The position numbers and the translations under genes are program-made. The notes under the pieces were generated by a model. It saw only the letters and a program-made list of their open reading frames with translations, made no database searches and was not told the DNA's origin. Positions 12,110 to 22,960 of a stretch of DNA of 64,000 nt are shown in pieces; within the stretch, counting starts at the first letter, position 1; every line of letters begins with the position of its first letter. This DNA comes from Ceratodon purpureus. Taxonomy: Eukaryota > Streptophyta > Bryopsida > Pseudoditrichales > Ditrichaceae. Location: NCBI GenBank assembly GCA_014871385.1, contig CM026431.1:16713657-16777656 (forward strand). The letters run 5' to 3'.

Positions 12110-14662
12110 ACTCACAATGTTTCATCCTTTTAACATCAGCAGTCAGGTAATTAGGTGGATGAAGATTCATTAAGTTTAGGCTGGGTCGCTGGCATAAAGA
12201 GGGACCGTCTCCATCTTCACATCGTTTCTCGCTGTGCTAATAATTTATATTGGTCCCTCTCATAGTGGTAGTATAGTAGTGCACATTGGTTAATACTGTA
12301 AGTTAGTGAGCAGTTTCTTACCTTCTGTGAGCAGAGTGTATATAGTTCGTTTCTTGTTACAATTTCTTCTACCTTATTGATATGCATCTATCAAATCAGC
12401 TTCCTTTCCCTGCTTGCCCTGTTAATATTTCTGGCCCTTTCTGCACGTTGAGAATATCATTGAACTAGGTACTCTACAGTACTATGCTTTCAAGGTGTCT
12501 TAAAGTATTGCTATTTTGACGTCGCTTTTACAAAAGGACAGGCAGAAATTCTTAGCTGCCCTTGATGGGTGCCATCACAGAACAGAAATGTAGTTCTTTA
12601 TGGGCACGGCTGACTGAGGTTCTTAAACATGTGATGAAATCGATCACCCTTGTTGAGTGTGTTTGATCAGTGTGGTAAGTGGAGTTGTCTTTATCCTTAT
12701 CAAATTAACAGGGTGTTCATTTCACAAGTTTCTGGGTTGGATGTCAATCTCTTAGTATTCAGTTGGGGAGTAGAATATACAATGAAATCAACGAACTCAT
12801 GATCCTCAGATGACAAAAAAAATTCGCCTTCGGTACGAATTAAGTGAGCCATTCCTAGTATGTTACAGATTTTGGCCCACAACGCTGCTAGTTTATTGAC
12901 CTTGGAGAGATCGCTATTGTTTGGACATTGAAACTTGGCAAAAGACTAGAGCTCTAGACTTGGCCAACTCGACTCCATTTCCGAGGAATCCAAACACGCA
13001 ACCCACGCTGTTAAAAGAAGATCGGTAACATTCAAGTTGCTGCGGAATATGGTACGGCTGAATGGGACAGCCGAATGGGACAGCCAAGTGTAAGATTTAA
13101 ATATTGGACAATATCGTCTCCAACATTGATGATAGCCAACATTATAGTCTCTGGAGAATATACTTTCCAACCTTATAGGCACCAACTCACATAGGTACAG
13201 CTGAGTGTAAGGTTACAATTTAGACCGATGTCTTGGAATCTGCCGTACCATTATTCAATAGACCTTCTAATGGTATCCGCAAGTCAAAAATTTGTGGGAC
13301 ACACTTGCATTTGCTCAACGTGTGCACTGCAGAGACGATGAGGGTGCAAAGTACCATTGAGGTGGGAGTGAATCAGCCGGAGATTAATTACTTGAGATAG
13401 AGGTAGACAATTGACAGAGGTAGAGAGAGCGAGAGGCGTGTCCTTGATAAGCTCGTGCATCAGAATGCCCGGAGAACTGCTTTGGAAACCACCTACTCCT
13501 CACCTGCACTCCCTTCAACTCTGGACAACGCAACCCACCAGCTGCGCATGAATCCACCACACTCGTAGACGTGCACATCGGATCAGTCTAGGTGACGCAG
13601 CTACACGCTCATCAGTAATAATTTTATCGCATGAGCTGGTGAGAAGTAAAACGATCATCCAGCCTGAAATTCACAATCAGTCAATTAAGCTTCAGATATA
13701 ATTCATCACATCCCAGGCTGCCCAGCTGATGCATGCATGCATGAGGAAGGGACAAAAGCAGAAAAAGTCATGTTCGGGATCACGGGAAGCGTTGCTCGTG
13801 ACCAGAGACTCAACGCTTAGGACACACGCCAGTACTGCATGCATGCGCTGCAGGCAGGGACCGAGCAGGGTCAAAGTGCGAGGAGGCGGCAGAGAGAGAG
13901 ATATGGGACAAGAGAAAGCAACTGAACTCGTGGGAGAGTCTGCATCGGGACTGCCATGATGCATCCATCCAGATTCCACAATCACAAAGCAGGAGGAGGG
14001 CTCAGGATAATATAATTGAATATTATAATTAATGAGATGTTGCCGGCCCATGGGCCACGGCAATGATCAGGAGTGCGAGGCAATCACGGAACGACGACGA
14101 TTCCATCTGCCATGCGCAGCTGAGAGAATTTGTGAGTGCCTGAGCTGAGAGCTGCTGTCGTGACTCATCCCAGGGGCCAGGGCCCAGATGAGCGGATCAA
14201 GTCATTCATGAATTGCCGTGGAGCTCGGCCAACAAGCAGCATGTGTGCACTGTGCGCCACAGGTCTTAAAGATCGCACGTTGCACATGTGTTTCATGTTT
14301 CGCAGGGCTGCAAGCTAGCTAGCCTGCAGGCTCAGGTGTACACACACCACACACACACGTATTCTGAGCTTTTGTCAGACTCGCAGAGATTGCAGCTCGT
14401 GTGTTTTTCGTTGCGTTGCGTTGCGTTGCGCTGCTTGCGGCTGAACGGGCTCCTAGCTGAGCCCTCGTCGTTGGACACTTCGAGGGACGGGCGAGGAGCC
14501 AATTCGGAGGGGCAGCCGCTTTTGGAATCTCGCTCCAGATTGCAAGGACCTCCTCCCTCACCGGACGGTTGAGCAGCTGCTGGTGCTGCTGGTGCTGGCG
14601 CTGCACCTGGGCTGCAGGGGTGGGGGGGAAAGGATTCTCTGTGCAAGCGAGCCACAGGGAGC
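12110..14662. other. Intergenic region upstream of the glutamate receptor-like gene
   Basis: No gene was found. 12110-12700 is probably Rab GAP 3' UTR and flank. A short tandem (GAATGGGACAGCC, two copies) lies at about 13066-13091. RY-type CATGCATG motifs occur near 13735-13742 and 13838-13845. A GGCCCATGGGCC palindrome (site II-like) is at about 14046-14057. A (GTTGC)n run lies near 14410-14435. From 14550 the sequence is GC-rich, marking the leader of the receptor gene. The motif notes are visual only. Confidence 0.4.
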
Positions 14663-17600
14663 ATGTGGGAGCGATGGCGCGGGGCATTGGCGATGCAGCT
14701 GCTCGTGGCCATGTGGACGTGGTGGGTGTGGTGGGGCGTTCAGCAAGTTGATGCGGCGCCCGTGAGTGCACCGGCGCCAGGAGGCCAGTCCCCGGCGTTG
14801 ATCGGCATAGGCGGGTTGCTGGCTTTCAACTCCACTATCGGGCGCGCGGCCAAGGCGGCGTTGGAGCTCGCCGTCCACGATATTAACAATGCCTCGCTCC
14901 TCGGCAACGCCACGCAGCTGGTGCTGCATCTGGGCAACACCAATTGCAGCGCTTTCCAGGGTGCCGCAGCTGGTAATACTCCTCCTCCATCACTCTCTGC
15001 ACCGAACCGCTCTTGTACATCACTCGGTTCCGTTCAAATTCTGAAAGGATTCAAACCTCGGCTGCGAATTTATTTCAAACTTGTATTGTATTGTATTGCG
15101 CGGTTGATTTTCATGCGTGACCATGATGTTTGTTTCATGGGGCTGAATTGATGACGCAGCGATGAACTTGCTGGAGGAGGAAGTGGTGGCCATCGTCGGG
15201 CCGCAGACGTCGGTGGTGTCGCACTTCGTCTCGCACATGGGCACCGCCACGCGTGTGCCGTTGGTGTCGTTCTCCGCCACCGACCCTTCGCTGTCCGAGG
15301 ACCAGTATCCCTACTTCGTCCGCCTCACGCACAGTGACAATGTGCAAATGGCCGCCGTCGCAGGTAACTTACTCCCAACAATCACCGAGAGCGATGAAAT
15401 TAAATTCAGGGACACAATCAGTGACTGGTCTTCTTTTAATTCTGGGATGGGATGGAATGAATGTGTGGTTACGTGCATGTGTGTCGATGGGGCAATGGCA
15501 ATTAATTAATGGCGATGGGGAGTGCACTGTGCAGGGGTGATCCAGTACTACGGGTGGAGGGAGGTGACGGCGCTGTACACGGACGACGACTTCGGCAACA
15601 ACGGCATCGACGCGCTGGGCGACGCGCTGAAGGCGGTGGGATCCAACATCGTGTACAAGGCGGGGCTGGACCCCAAGATCACGAGCGACGGCATTGGGCG
15701 AGTGCTGACGACGCTGTCGCAGATGGAGTCGCGCGTGTTCGTGGTGCACATGGAGCCCAAGATCGGGCGCGAGCTCTTCATCATGGCGCAGTGGCTGCAG
15801 ATGGTGTCGGCGGGATATGTGTGGGTGGTGACGGAGGCCATGTCCAGCGTCATGGACTACTTGCAGGCGGACCCGGAGTTCATGCAGGCGCTGCAGTACG
15901 TGGTGGGCACGCGCAGCTTCATTCCGTCGTCGCCTCAGCTGAACGCTTACAAGCAGCGCTGGGCGGACTACCATGCCCCCGATCGCTCGCTGGGCCCAGC
16001 GCAGATGAACAACGTCTACGCTTTGTACGCCTACGACGCGATGTGGATGATCGCGCACTCCATCAAGAATTTTCTCGACCAGGGTGGCGCCACCACGTTC
16101 GTCGACCCCGTGGTGTATCCCAGCGACGCCGGTGGCAGCAACGAGCTCGCGAATCTGAAGGTGTTTCGCGACGGCGCGTTGTTCATGCGCAATATCCTTG
16201 ACTACCAATTCACGGGCATCACTGGGCCCGTGCAGGTCGACGAGCGCGGCGACTTCATCGGGTCCTCTTTCGAGATTATGAACATGGTGGGCAAGGGCTT
16301 GCGGGTGGTAGGCTTCTGGTCCAACGCCACAGGATGCTTGCCGTCAGCTCCTGGTGCTCGCAATGTGTCCACGCTGGGAGTCAGCCATGCTCTAGGGCAC
16401 AGCTCCAAATCTGGGGTAGGTACTTCCCTACTTACTGTTTTGTCCTCTTCATGATTGACATTCGGGAATCGACCAGTGCGTAAAATTAATGAAGTTTTCT
16501 TCCTGATGATTGGTGTGCATGGATTTCGCAGTTGCAACCGGTCATCTGGCCTGGTGGTGTGTTGGAAGTGCCGAGAGGCTGGGTGGTGCCCAAGAACGGG
16601 CGGCCTCTTGTGATCGGAGTGCCGAATAAGATTGGGTACAAGGAGTTCGTCAGCTCGAGTGTCGATTCTGAGAACCGGACTTCGTTTCACGGGTTCTGCA
16701 TCGATGTGTTCCAACAAGCGCTCAGTAATTTGCCGTACTCGCTTGTATACAGCTTCACCAAGTATGGTAATGGCAGCTCCACCCCAAGCTACGACGCTCT
16801 CGTCAACAAGATCGTAGAGAAGGTACAACCGTTCTTAAACACACTTGCTCATGGCGGCACTTACCATACATAAAGCTGCTCTATTTTTATCGTTGTTTGG
16901 CATTTCCCAAAAGATTGATTTAAGGAAATAGAGCTGTTGCAGACAATATTCCCGAGTGAGATAAGGGGTTGTGTAGATGGCATGAGCAGGAATACGACGC
17001 GGTGGTGGGAGATGTCACAATTACTACGAAGCGGTCCATGACAGTGGACTTTACTCAACCCTACACAACATCGGGACTGGCGGTGGTGGTGCCCATCAAG
17101 CAAGGCGAAGGCAATCATGCGTGGGCCTTCATGCGCCCCTTCACGCCTCTCATGTGGGTCACTACCGGTGCCTTCTTCTTCTTCACGGGACTCGTCTTGT
17201 GGTTTCTGGAGCACAAGAAGAATCGAGACTTCCGCGGCCGCCCCAAGAAGCAGGTTGTCACCACCCTATGGTAGGTCCATTTTTACTCCAACCCATCTGA
17301 ATTTTGATTTTAATCCCCATTTTTACACCTTTTTCCTGTTGCTGCCTCTAATTTCTCCTTGAACGTGCATGTCAGCCTTGTACTTCCACTCACTTTGTTG
17401 CAATCCATGGTCCATATTGCAGGTTCATATTTTCGACTCTCTTTTTCTCCCAAAGTAAAGACCTTACCCATGAACCTCTGCATATTCTGAATTCGTCTTT
17501 TATTGTGCATCGGTAATGGCCGTTAGTTTACTAGAGTTGTAGGGGCACAAGCTGGGTGTGCGCTTGTGGTGCGATGGTAATGCTGATAGATGACGATTGT

Positions 17601-19073
17601 GGTGGGGTTGGTGAACAGGGGAGAAAGTGAATAGCACGCTGGGTAGGGCAGTTCTCATCATTTGGCTGTTTGTGGTGCTTATCATCATCAGCTCATACAC
17701 AGCCAGTCTGACTTCACTCCTCACTGTACAGCAGCTATTGCCCACAATTCAGGGCATTTCAAGCTTGCTCACCAGCAACGTGCCCATAGGCTATCAGACT
17801 GGATCCTTTGTCCGTGACTATCTGCTACAGCTCAACGTTGCGGAAGAGCGGCTGGTCCCTCTGGACACACTTGCAGCTTATGCAGCTGCATTGACCAAGG
17901 GCCCCAACCATGGCGGTGTTGGCGCCATTGTCGATGAGCTTCCCTATGTTCAGCTGTTTCTGTCTTCTGAGTGTGCATTCACCATTGCTGGTCAAGAGTT
18001 CACCAAAAGTGGCTGGGGCTTTGTATGTATTTCTACTCCTTCCACTTACTAAATGCTGGATTGTTCTGAATGGCTTGCGTGTTGCCCTTATTCAAGTAGT
18101 TGCCAAATTGTGTCGGCACGGAGTTCTTTCTGAAGCTTAGGAGGACGAATTTATGACTTCCACTGACTTTGTGACGGCTGATTGTTTTCAGGCGTTCCCA
18201 AAGGGCTCACAATTGGCCATTGATTTCTCAACCGCAATTCTTAAACTAGCGGAGAATGGAGAATTGCAGCGCATTCACGACTTATGGCTGGACACTGAGA
18301 GTTGCACAAAGCGTAATGTGGCAAGTGCTGCCACCGAGCTTGGGTTGGGGACATTCTGGGGCCTCTTCCTTATCACTGGATGTGCTTCTATATTCTGTTG
18401 CCTCGTTTACTGGACACGCATGATAATCCGGCACCGTAAAATGTCTCGAGAGCGTGGTATAATGGATAGCGAGGTTCTGATTCTAAATTCCTTAAACCCC
18501 TTCTGTCTTCGCTCTTCATAGTTTTGAGATTTTCATTTGAATTTTTCCAGCTGGATCACTTGATGTATCTCGTGGCAACATGCAATGCAGAGGAAAATGT
18601 CTAGGTTAGAAGCAAGCAAGAGCTTCTTGAGGTCCCTGGTGACTTTTATAGAGGAGGAAGAAGTTCGCACACCCAGGCGGTCCAGGCGTCGGAAGAAGAG
18701 CAAGGAAATATGGTCCCCTGACGAAATGAGTGCCTCTTCAAGCATGGCCAAAGCTGTATCTGGTCGACAGATATCAAGGTCTCCTGAATCCATCAAAGAT
18801 TCAGCACCTCCAGAATTGGCCATGCCCAGTTGGAGGTTAGATGAATCCAAACCAGCACCAGGTATTAGCCCCAATTCTGAAACAACAGCAGCAACAGCAG
18901 AAGCTACGTTACTTCCTAAACAAGACCAGTCTCTTGTCCCCGAGGCAACAACTACAAGAGATCAGGCCAGAGAACAGGATCCGCCCTCAAACCAGGGAAA
19001 GAGTGCAGGTCAGGCAGCTCCTCTTGAAATTCAGAATTTCAAATTTCATGATCTGGGTTTGCCGTCCACATGA
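14663..19073 (+). CDS. Plant glutamate receptor-like channel (GLR)
   Basis: Nine exons: 14663-14972, 15160-15363, 15535-16415, 16532-16822, 16990-17270, 17423-17454, 17619-18022, 18192-18473, 18591-19073; 1055 aa. Order: signal peptide (about 1-32); amino-terminal ligand-binding-like domain (about 45-440); S1 with [15 protein letters not shown]1 (616-636); pore loop [10 protein letters not shown] (about 657-666) on a 32-nt microexon; M3 (676-698) with the gating motif [10 protein letters not shown]2; M4 (853-875); and a 180-residue polar tail. Plant GLRs are amino-acid-gated Ca-permeable cation channels in plasma and inner membranes; ligand and location here are inferred from the family. M14663 was chosen over M14693 because the longer form keeps a better signal peptide. 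The junction into the last exon (GAG|GTTCTG to AG|AGGAAA) is the least certain. Confidence 0.94.
17423..17454 (+). other. 32-nt microexon encoding the GLR pore loop
   Basis: This exon is bounded by TTGCAG on the left and GTAAAG on the right. It completes a split Trp codon and supplies [10 protein letters not shown] before [10 protein letters not shown]. Without it the frame breaks and the M2 pore loop is lost. It is the only way to join exons 5 and 7 in frame with the family sequence. Confidence 0.93.
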
Positions 19074-19192
19074 CAGTAGCTTCTCCTTCACATTGAAAAC
19101 CGCCTTCACTTGGGCTGTGGAAAACTTCAACATGTGTACGAGACAGCTGCTAATTATCTTTTCATCGTTACTACACAAAGCCGTCTGTGTTA

Positions 19193-19475
19193 CTCCCTCT
19201 GTTTCCAAAAGAAACCTTGGTTTCCTTTCCTGGCAGGATTATGTACAGTGACACTGCCATTAAGATAAAAATCGAAATTCCCAATCCTCGTGTCACTGCC
19301 ATTAAGATAAAGCTCAAAATTCTCAAACCTGGTGTCACCTTGCTGAGTGTAGATTCCTGGAAATTTCCTCGTTTAAATTCTTAATGGCATACTTACTTGG
19401 TAATAATAAAACCATGGTTTTTTTGTGAAACAAAGACTTTGTGGAAACCATGGTTTCTTTGTGAAACAGAGGGAG
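19193..19475. mobile_element. Stowaway-like MITE (Tc1/mariner type), 283 bp
   Basis: The element starts CTCCCTCTGTTTC and ends with the reverse complement GAAACAGAGGGAG. TA dinucleotides flank both sides (19191-19192 and 19476-19477), as expected for a TA target duplication. The terminal inverted repeats extend to about 33 bp with three mismatches. CTCCCTCyGT with TA is the classic Stowaway signature. It lies about 120 bp past the GLR stop, so probably inside the 3' UTR. It encodes no protein, so movement would need a transposase from elsewhere. Confidence 0.88.
19252..19335. repeat. 42-bp tandem duplication inside the MITE
   Basis: Two adjacent 42-bp units each begin CACTGCCATTAAGATAAA and end GTGT; the middles have diverged. 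A third CAC at 19336 marks the end of the second unit. Confidence 0.8.
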
Positions 19476-22131
19476 TAGTATACAAGAACTTGATAGTATA
19501 ATATTGTGCAAATTGTGAGTTTTGCCAAGTTGTTAGTTATGATGGCCATTTCTCAAAGTGATGAGCACTCGGGAAGTATTAGGAAAGGATTTGTATGAAG
19601 AAAAAATGTAACTCTACACTAAACCCTTGTTGAGAATATTCCTTGTAATGTTGGAAGGTTTTAATGTGGAATTCCTTTAAATTAGAGGATTCCTTAGAAA
19701 ACCTCTTTTCATGGAATTTAAACTCTCTTTTTCCTTGATGAGTCCTTAAGATCCTTTGGTTCCTACCAATCTTATGTCCTATTATTGTTCTTTATGGATT
19801 GTCAATAGTGTCCATATTTTTAGAGTTTGACTAAATGCCTCACTTTCAAAAAAAATCACCAACATATTTTATCATATTACAACTATTCACGTGCATCCAC
19901 AACAATCAAACTAATTATGAGCACTAAACAAAGAAATCATAATAACAAAATAGCAAATACAATGTTATATAAAATTTCAATAGTAGAATTTGGTGTAGCC
20001 AACAACTAAATGAAATGAATGTAAAAATCGATACCTTGTCATGAAATCCACAAATATTTGTAGAAGAAAGTGAGAAAACATAGGATATCCACAAACTTTC
20101 ATTTATACCTAAAAACCAAAGTGATATATATTTCCTTCCAATTTTGTATTGACATTGAAGAAGAATTAAATGTAGCTAGGATTTATGAATATTTTCTAGA
20201 ACATGTTGGTCAATGTGAAGTTAAAGCTTTGTTGATTTAATGACACGAGTAATATAACATGTCAAAAGTTGCCTAATGTTGTTAATCATAGTGAAGTAAA
20301 GCACGCCAACCTTCTAGTTTTTATTTTTACAAAGTAAATTCCTTAAAAAAATAAAAAAACAAACATAGTTCAATTAGCAATTAAGCAAAACATGTGTAAA
20401 ACGTAGACAAACAAGCATTAGAAGATTACTAAAGTATTTACCAAAGATCTTCTTAATCATTGTTGTCAAGTACAAGCGCAAATTGAAAATTCTTTGATCC
20501 TTAACTACATTAACAACTTAGATAAAGAATTTTTGTCTATTAAAATATTCAAATTTGTGCTTTAGACATAGTGGTTTGTTTACATTAGTAGATAAAAAAA
20601 AGCCACACCAATACTTCTTCTTTCAAGGAAAAACAAATGTTATCTTTTCCAACTCAAACATTAAATGAATGTTGTGCTGCAATATCTATTATCTACTTTA
20701 CTTTTGCATAATGGTATAGAAAAAGAGAATCCAACTAGATTGAATTTTCAATGCATCTCTAATTTTTCCTTGGAAGAATAAGACAGCCAATAGATTGAAG
20801 TGTTAAAGCAATTGTCCAAAAGAAGTAAAAAACGATCACAACCAAATCAAAAATTACAAAATAAGCTATCAAAACCATATAGCAATTCAAATTTTTAGTA
20901 ACTATTGAAATAAGCAAGGAAAATGGGACTTATTTTCCACATTCATATAAGTCACCATTTTTCTCTATTGGACAAAGATTGAAACCTTCTTCAAGAAATG
21001 AAGAAATGATTAATTTTTTTTTTTTGAAAAAAATTAACATATCTTCAATGCTAAAGTCAACCAATCAAACTTTTTTCTTATCCATTCTTCACATTGCCCA
21101 CTCATTTTCTCCTTCTTGCACGACACCTTTTAGAAATAGCTACAAATCCTCCATCATCTTTGGTATCACTAAATGGCTCTTTTGCCTCAAAAATTAAATC
21201 CAAAAGTATGTCAACCTCCTTCTACACCAATGGCACTTATTGCTTTTCTGTTGTTGACTAATCTACATTTTGAGAGGGAGCTTTTTACTATGTTAACTAT
21301 AAGATTCTACTGTTGAATTTATTAAAAAATGTCACGATGTCAAAAGAATCAGCTTGCTTTACAAAGAACCATTAAATGACAGTTTTAAGGAAAAAACAAA
21401 TCTTAGTTCTACAGAGATTAAGCCTACAATCATCAAAAAGTAGTAACTAACAGATCGTTGAAGAGTAAATTTTGATATCCTTACCTGTAAAAAAACCGCT
21501 TGAATTTGTACAAAATCATTTGAAGTTCAAAGATTTATGTAGACTCCTTGCAAAGCTATTGAGGCATATCATCATGTGCAATTCTTCTCCCTCCGTCCAA
21601 ACTTTTATGAATAAAAATTTTAGCCCTCGATTTTTCATGGACAAAAATTGATAGCGTTCCTCCTCATAGTCTCACCCCTCTACCTAATTCTTCTCCCTCA
21701 CTTTAAACTTTTCAATCTATCCAGTGTTCTATTCTAGGTCTAGAATGAGATCATGCCAATCCTGTCCTTTCCAAATTACAGGTCAAAAACTCAAGTAAAC
21801 TCGTGTAAAGTCCTTCAAAACCTGAGTTGACTCATGTAAAGTTAACTCAATGGACAACCAAATTTAAGTTCGTGCATGCTTGAGTTAATCCACATAGAAT
21901 GGGCGGTTTTAGATGAGGAGCTGTCCTCCTAAAAGTGTAATGTTGATCTAAGGTAGAAACACCTATAACCGACAACTTAAAGCAGTTTAGCATATCAAAG
22001 CTTGGATTATCGACAAGGAGATATTTTTGGTTCATAGGAAAATAAGGTTCATGAAGAATGAGCATTTTTCCATGAATTATCTCCCAATATTGAAATTTGT
22101 ACAAATTTTCAAAGTGAAAAGTACTTCCGAC

Positions 22132-22205
22132 CCAATAGCCGATAGATACAAATGAGGTACATCTGTTCTTTCATAATCTAGGAATTAGAAGATATCGGCT
22201 ATTGG
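22132..22205. repeat. 13-bp inverted repeat with a 48-nt spacer
   Basis: CCAATAGCCGATA at 22132-22144 is the exact reverse complement of TATCGGCTATTGG at 22193-22205. It may be the remnant of a small transposable element or a chance hairpin. No target duplication is seen. Confidence 0.6.
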
Positions 22206-22960
22206 TCATCTGTCGACTATGGGTGTCTCAACCTTAGCCTTCGTCCATTTGCAGCGCTGCAATGCTGCATTGGCATGCTAGCAAATGGGAAACAACGTGT
22301 TCTCCAACAAAGGCTTATCCACAAGTACGGGTCATTACAATCGTAAGACTCTTACAGCAAGTGGACAGCTCTGGTGTCACAATTCCTTAGTGCTCACTGT
22401 TTGAGAAAAGGACTGGAAACATTATTCGAGTCTACAGTCACAGGCAGTTTACGCAGATCACAGCCGATATCGCAAAAGAGAATTGATGCGAGGAGATACT
22501 GATAGAGTACAACTCAGAGCAACTACCTTGGAAACCACTAAAAAAGAATCATACCATATAACCTATGTACCAGATTAATATACATGGCTTTCAATGAAGT
22601 GACGAGCTCTAGCACTACTTTTGTTGCCTACATCTACCAGGAATCCAATTACACTCAGCAAGATGCTATACCTAACAGAAAATCTGAATCATCATGCAGT
22701 TTATTGTCATGTGTGAACCTTTAAGGACTGAAGTAAAATGCTCACAACTACAGCAGTAGAGGGAAAAGCATGTACATCCATTATGTGGAACGAAGATGGT
22801 TGTCAAGCCCCCTTAAGCTTAACTCTAGCAGGCAACAAAGACCTGTCACCTGGGTGCTGTAATTCATATTAATAGAAGGAAACAATTATGTGGCAAGCGC
22901 CAAACATGACCCCCACTTTCTGTAAAAAATCCTACGTAGTTAACGATAAAGACCAACACC

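Larger units (their letters stand above)
19074..22960. other. Gene-free AT-rich region between GLR and Sec24
   Basis: No coding sequence is supported. 19193-19475 is a Stowaway-like MITE. 19500-22250 is AT-rich with only short open frames. A lone CTCCCTCCGTCC motif near 21587-21598 looks like one end of another Stowaway-type element, but I cannot find its partner. A 13-bp inverted repeat spans 22132-22205. From about 22260 composition returns to genic and the Sec24 3' UTR (minus strand) begins. Confidence 0.5.

Noticed and set aside
15369-16208. 279-codon minus-strand open frame opposite the GLR
   Set aside because: It is the antisense shadow of GC-rich GLR exon 3, rich in His/Arg, with no motif.
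21587-21598. CTCCCTCCGTCC motif like a Stowaway end
   Set aside because: No matching inverted end or TA flank pair was found nearby, so an element cannot be delimited.
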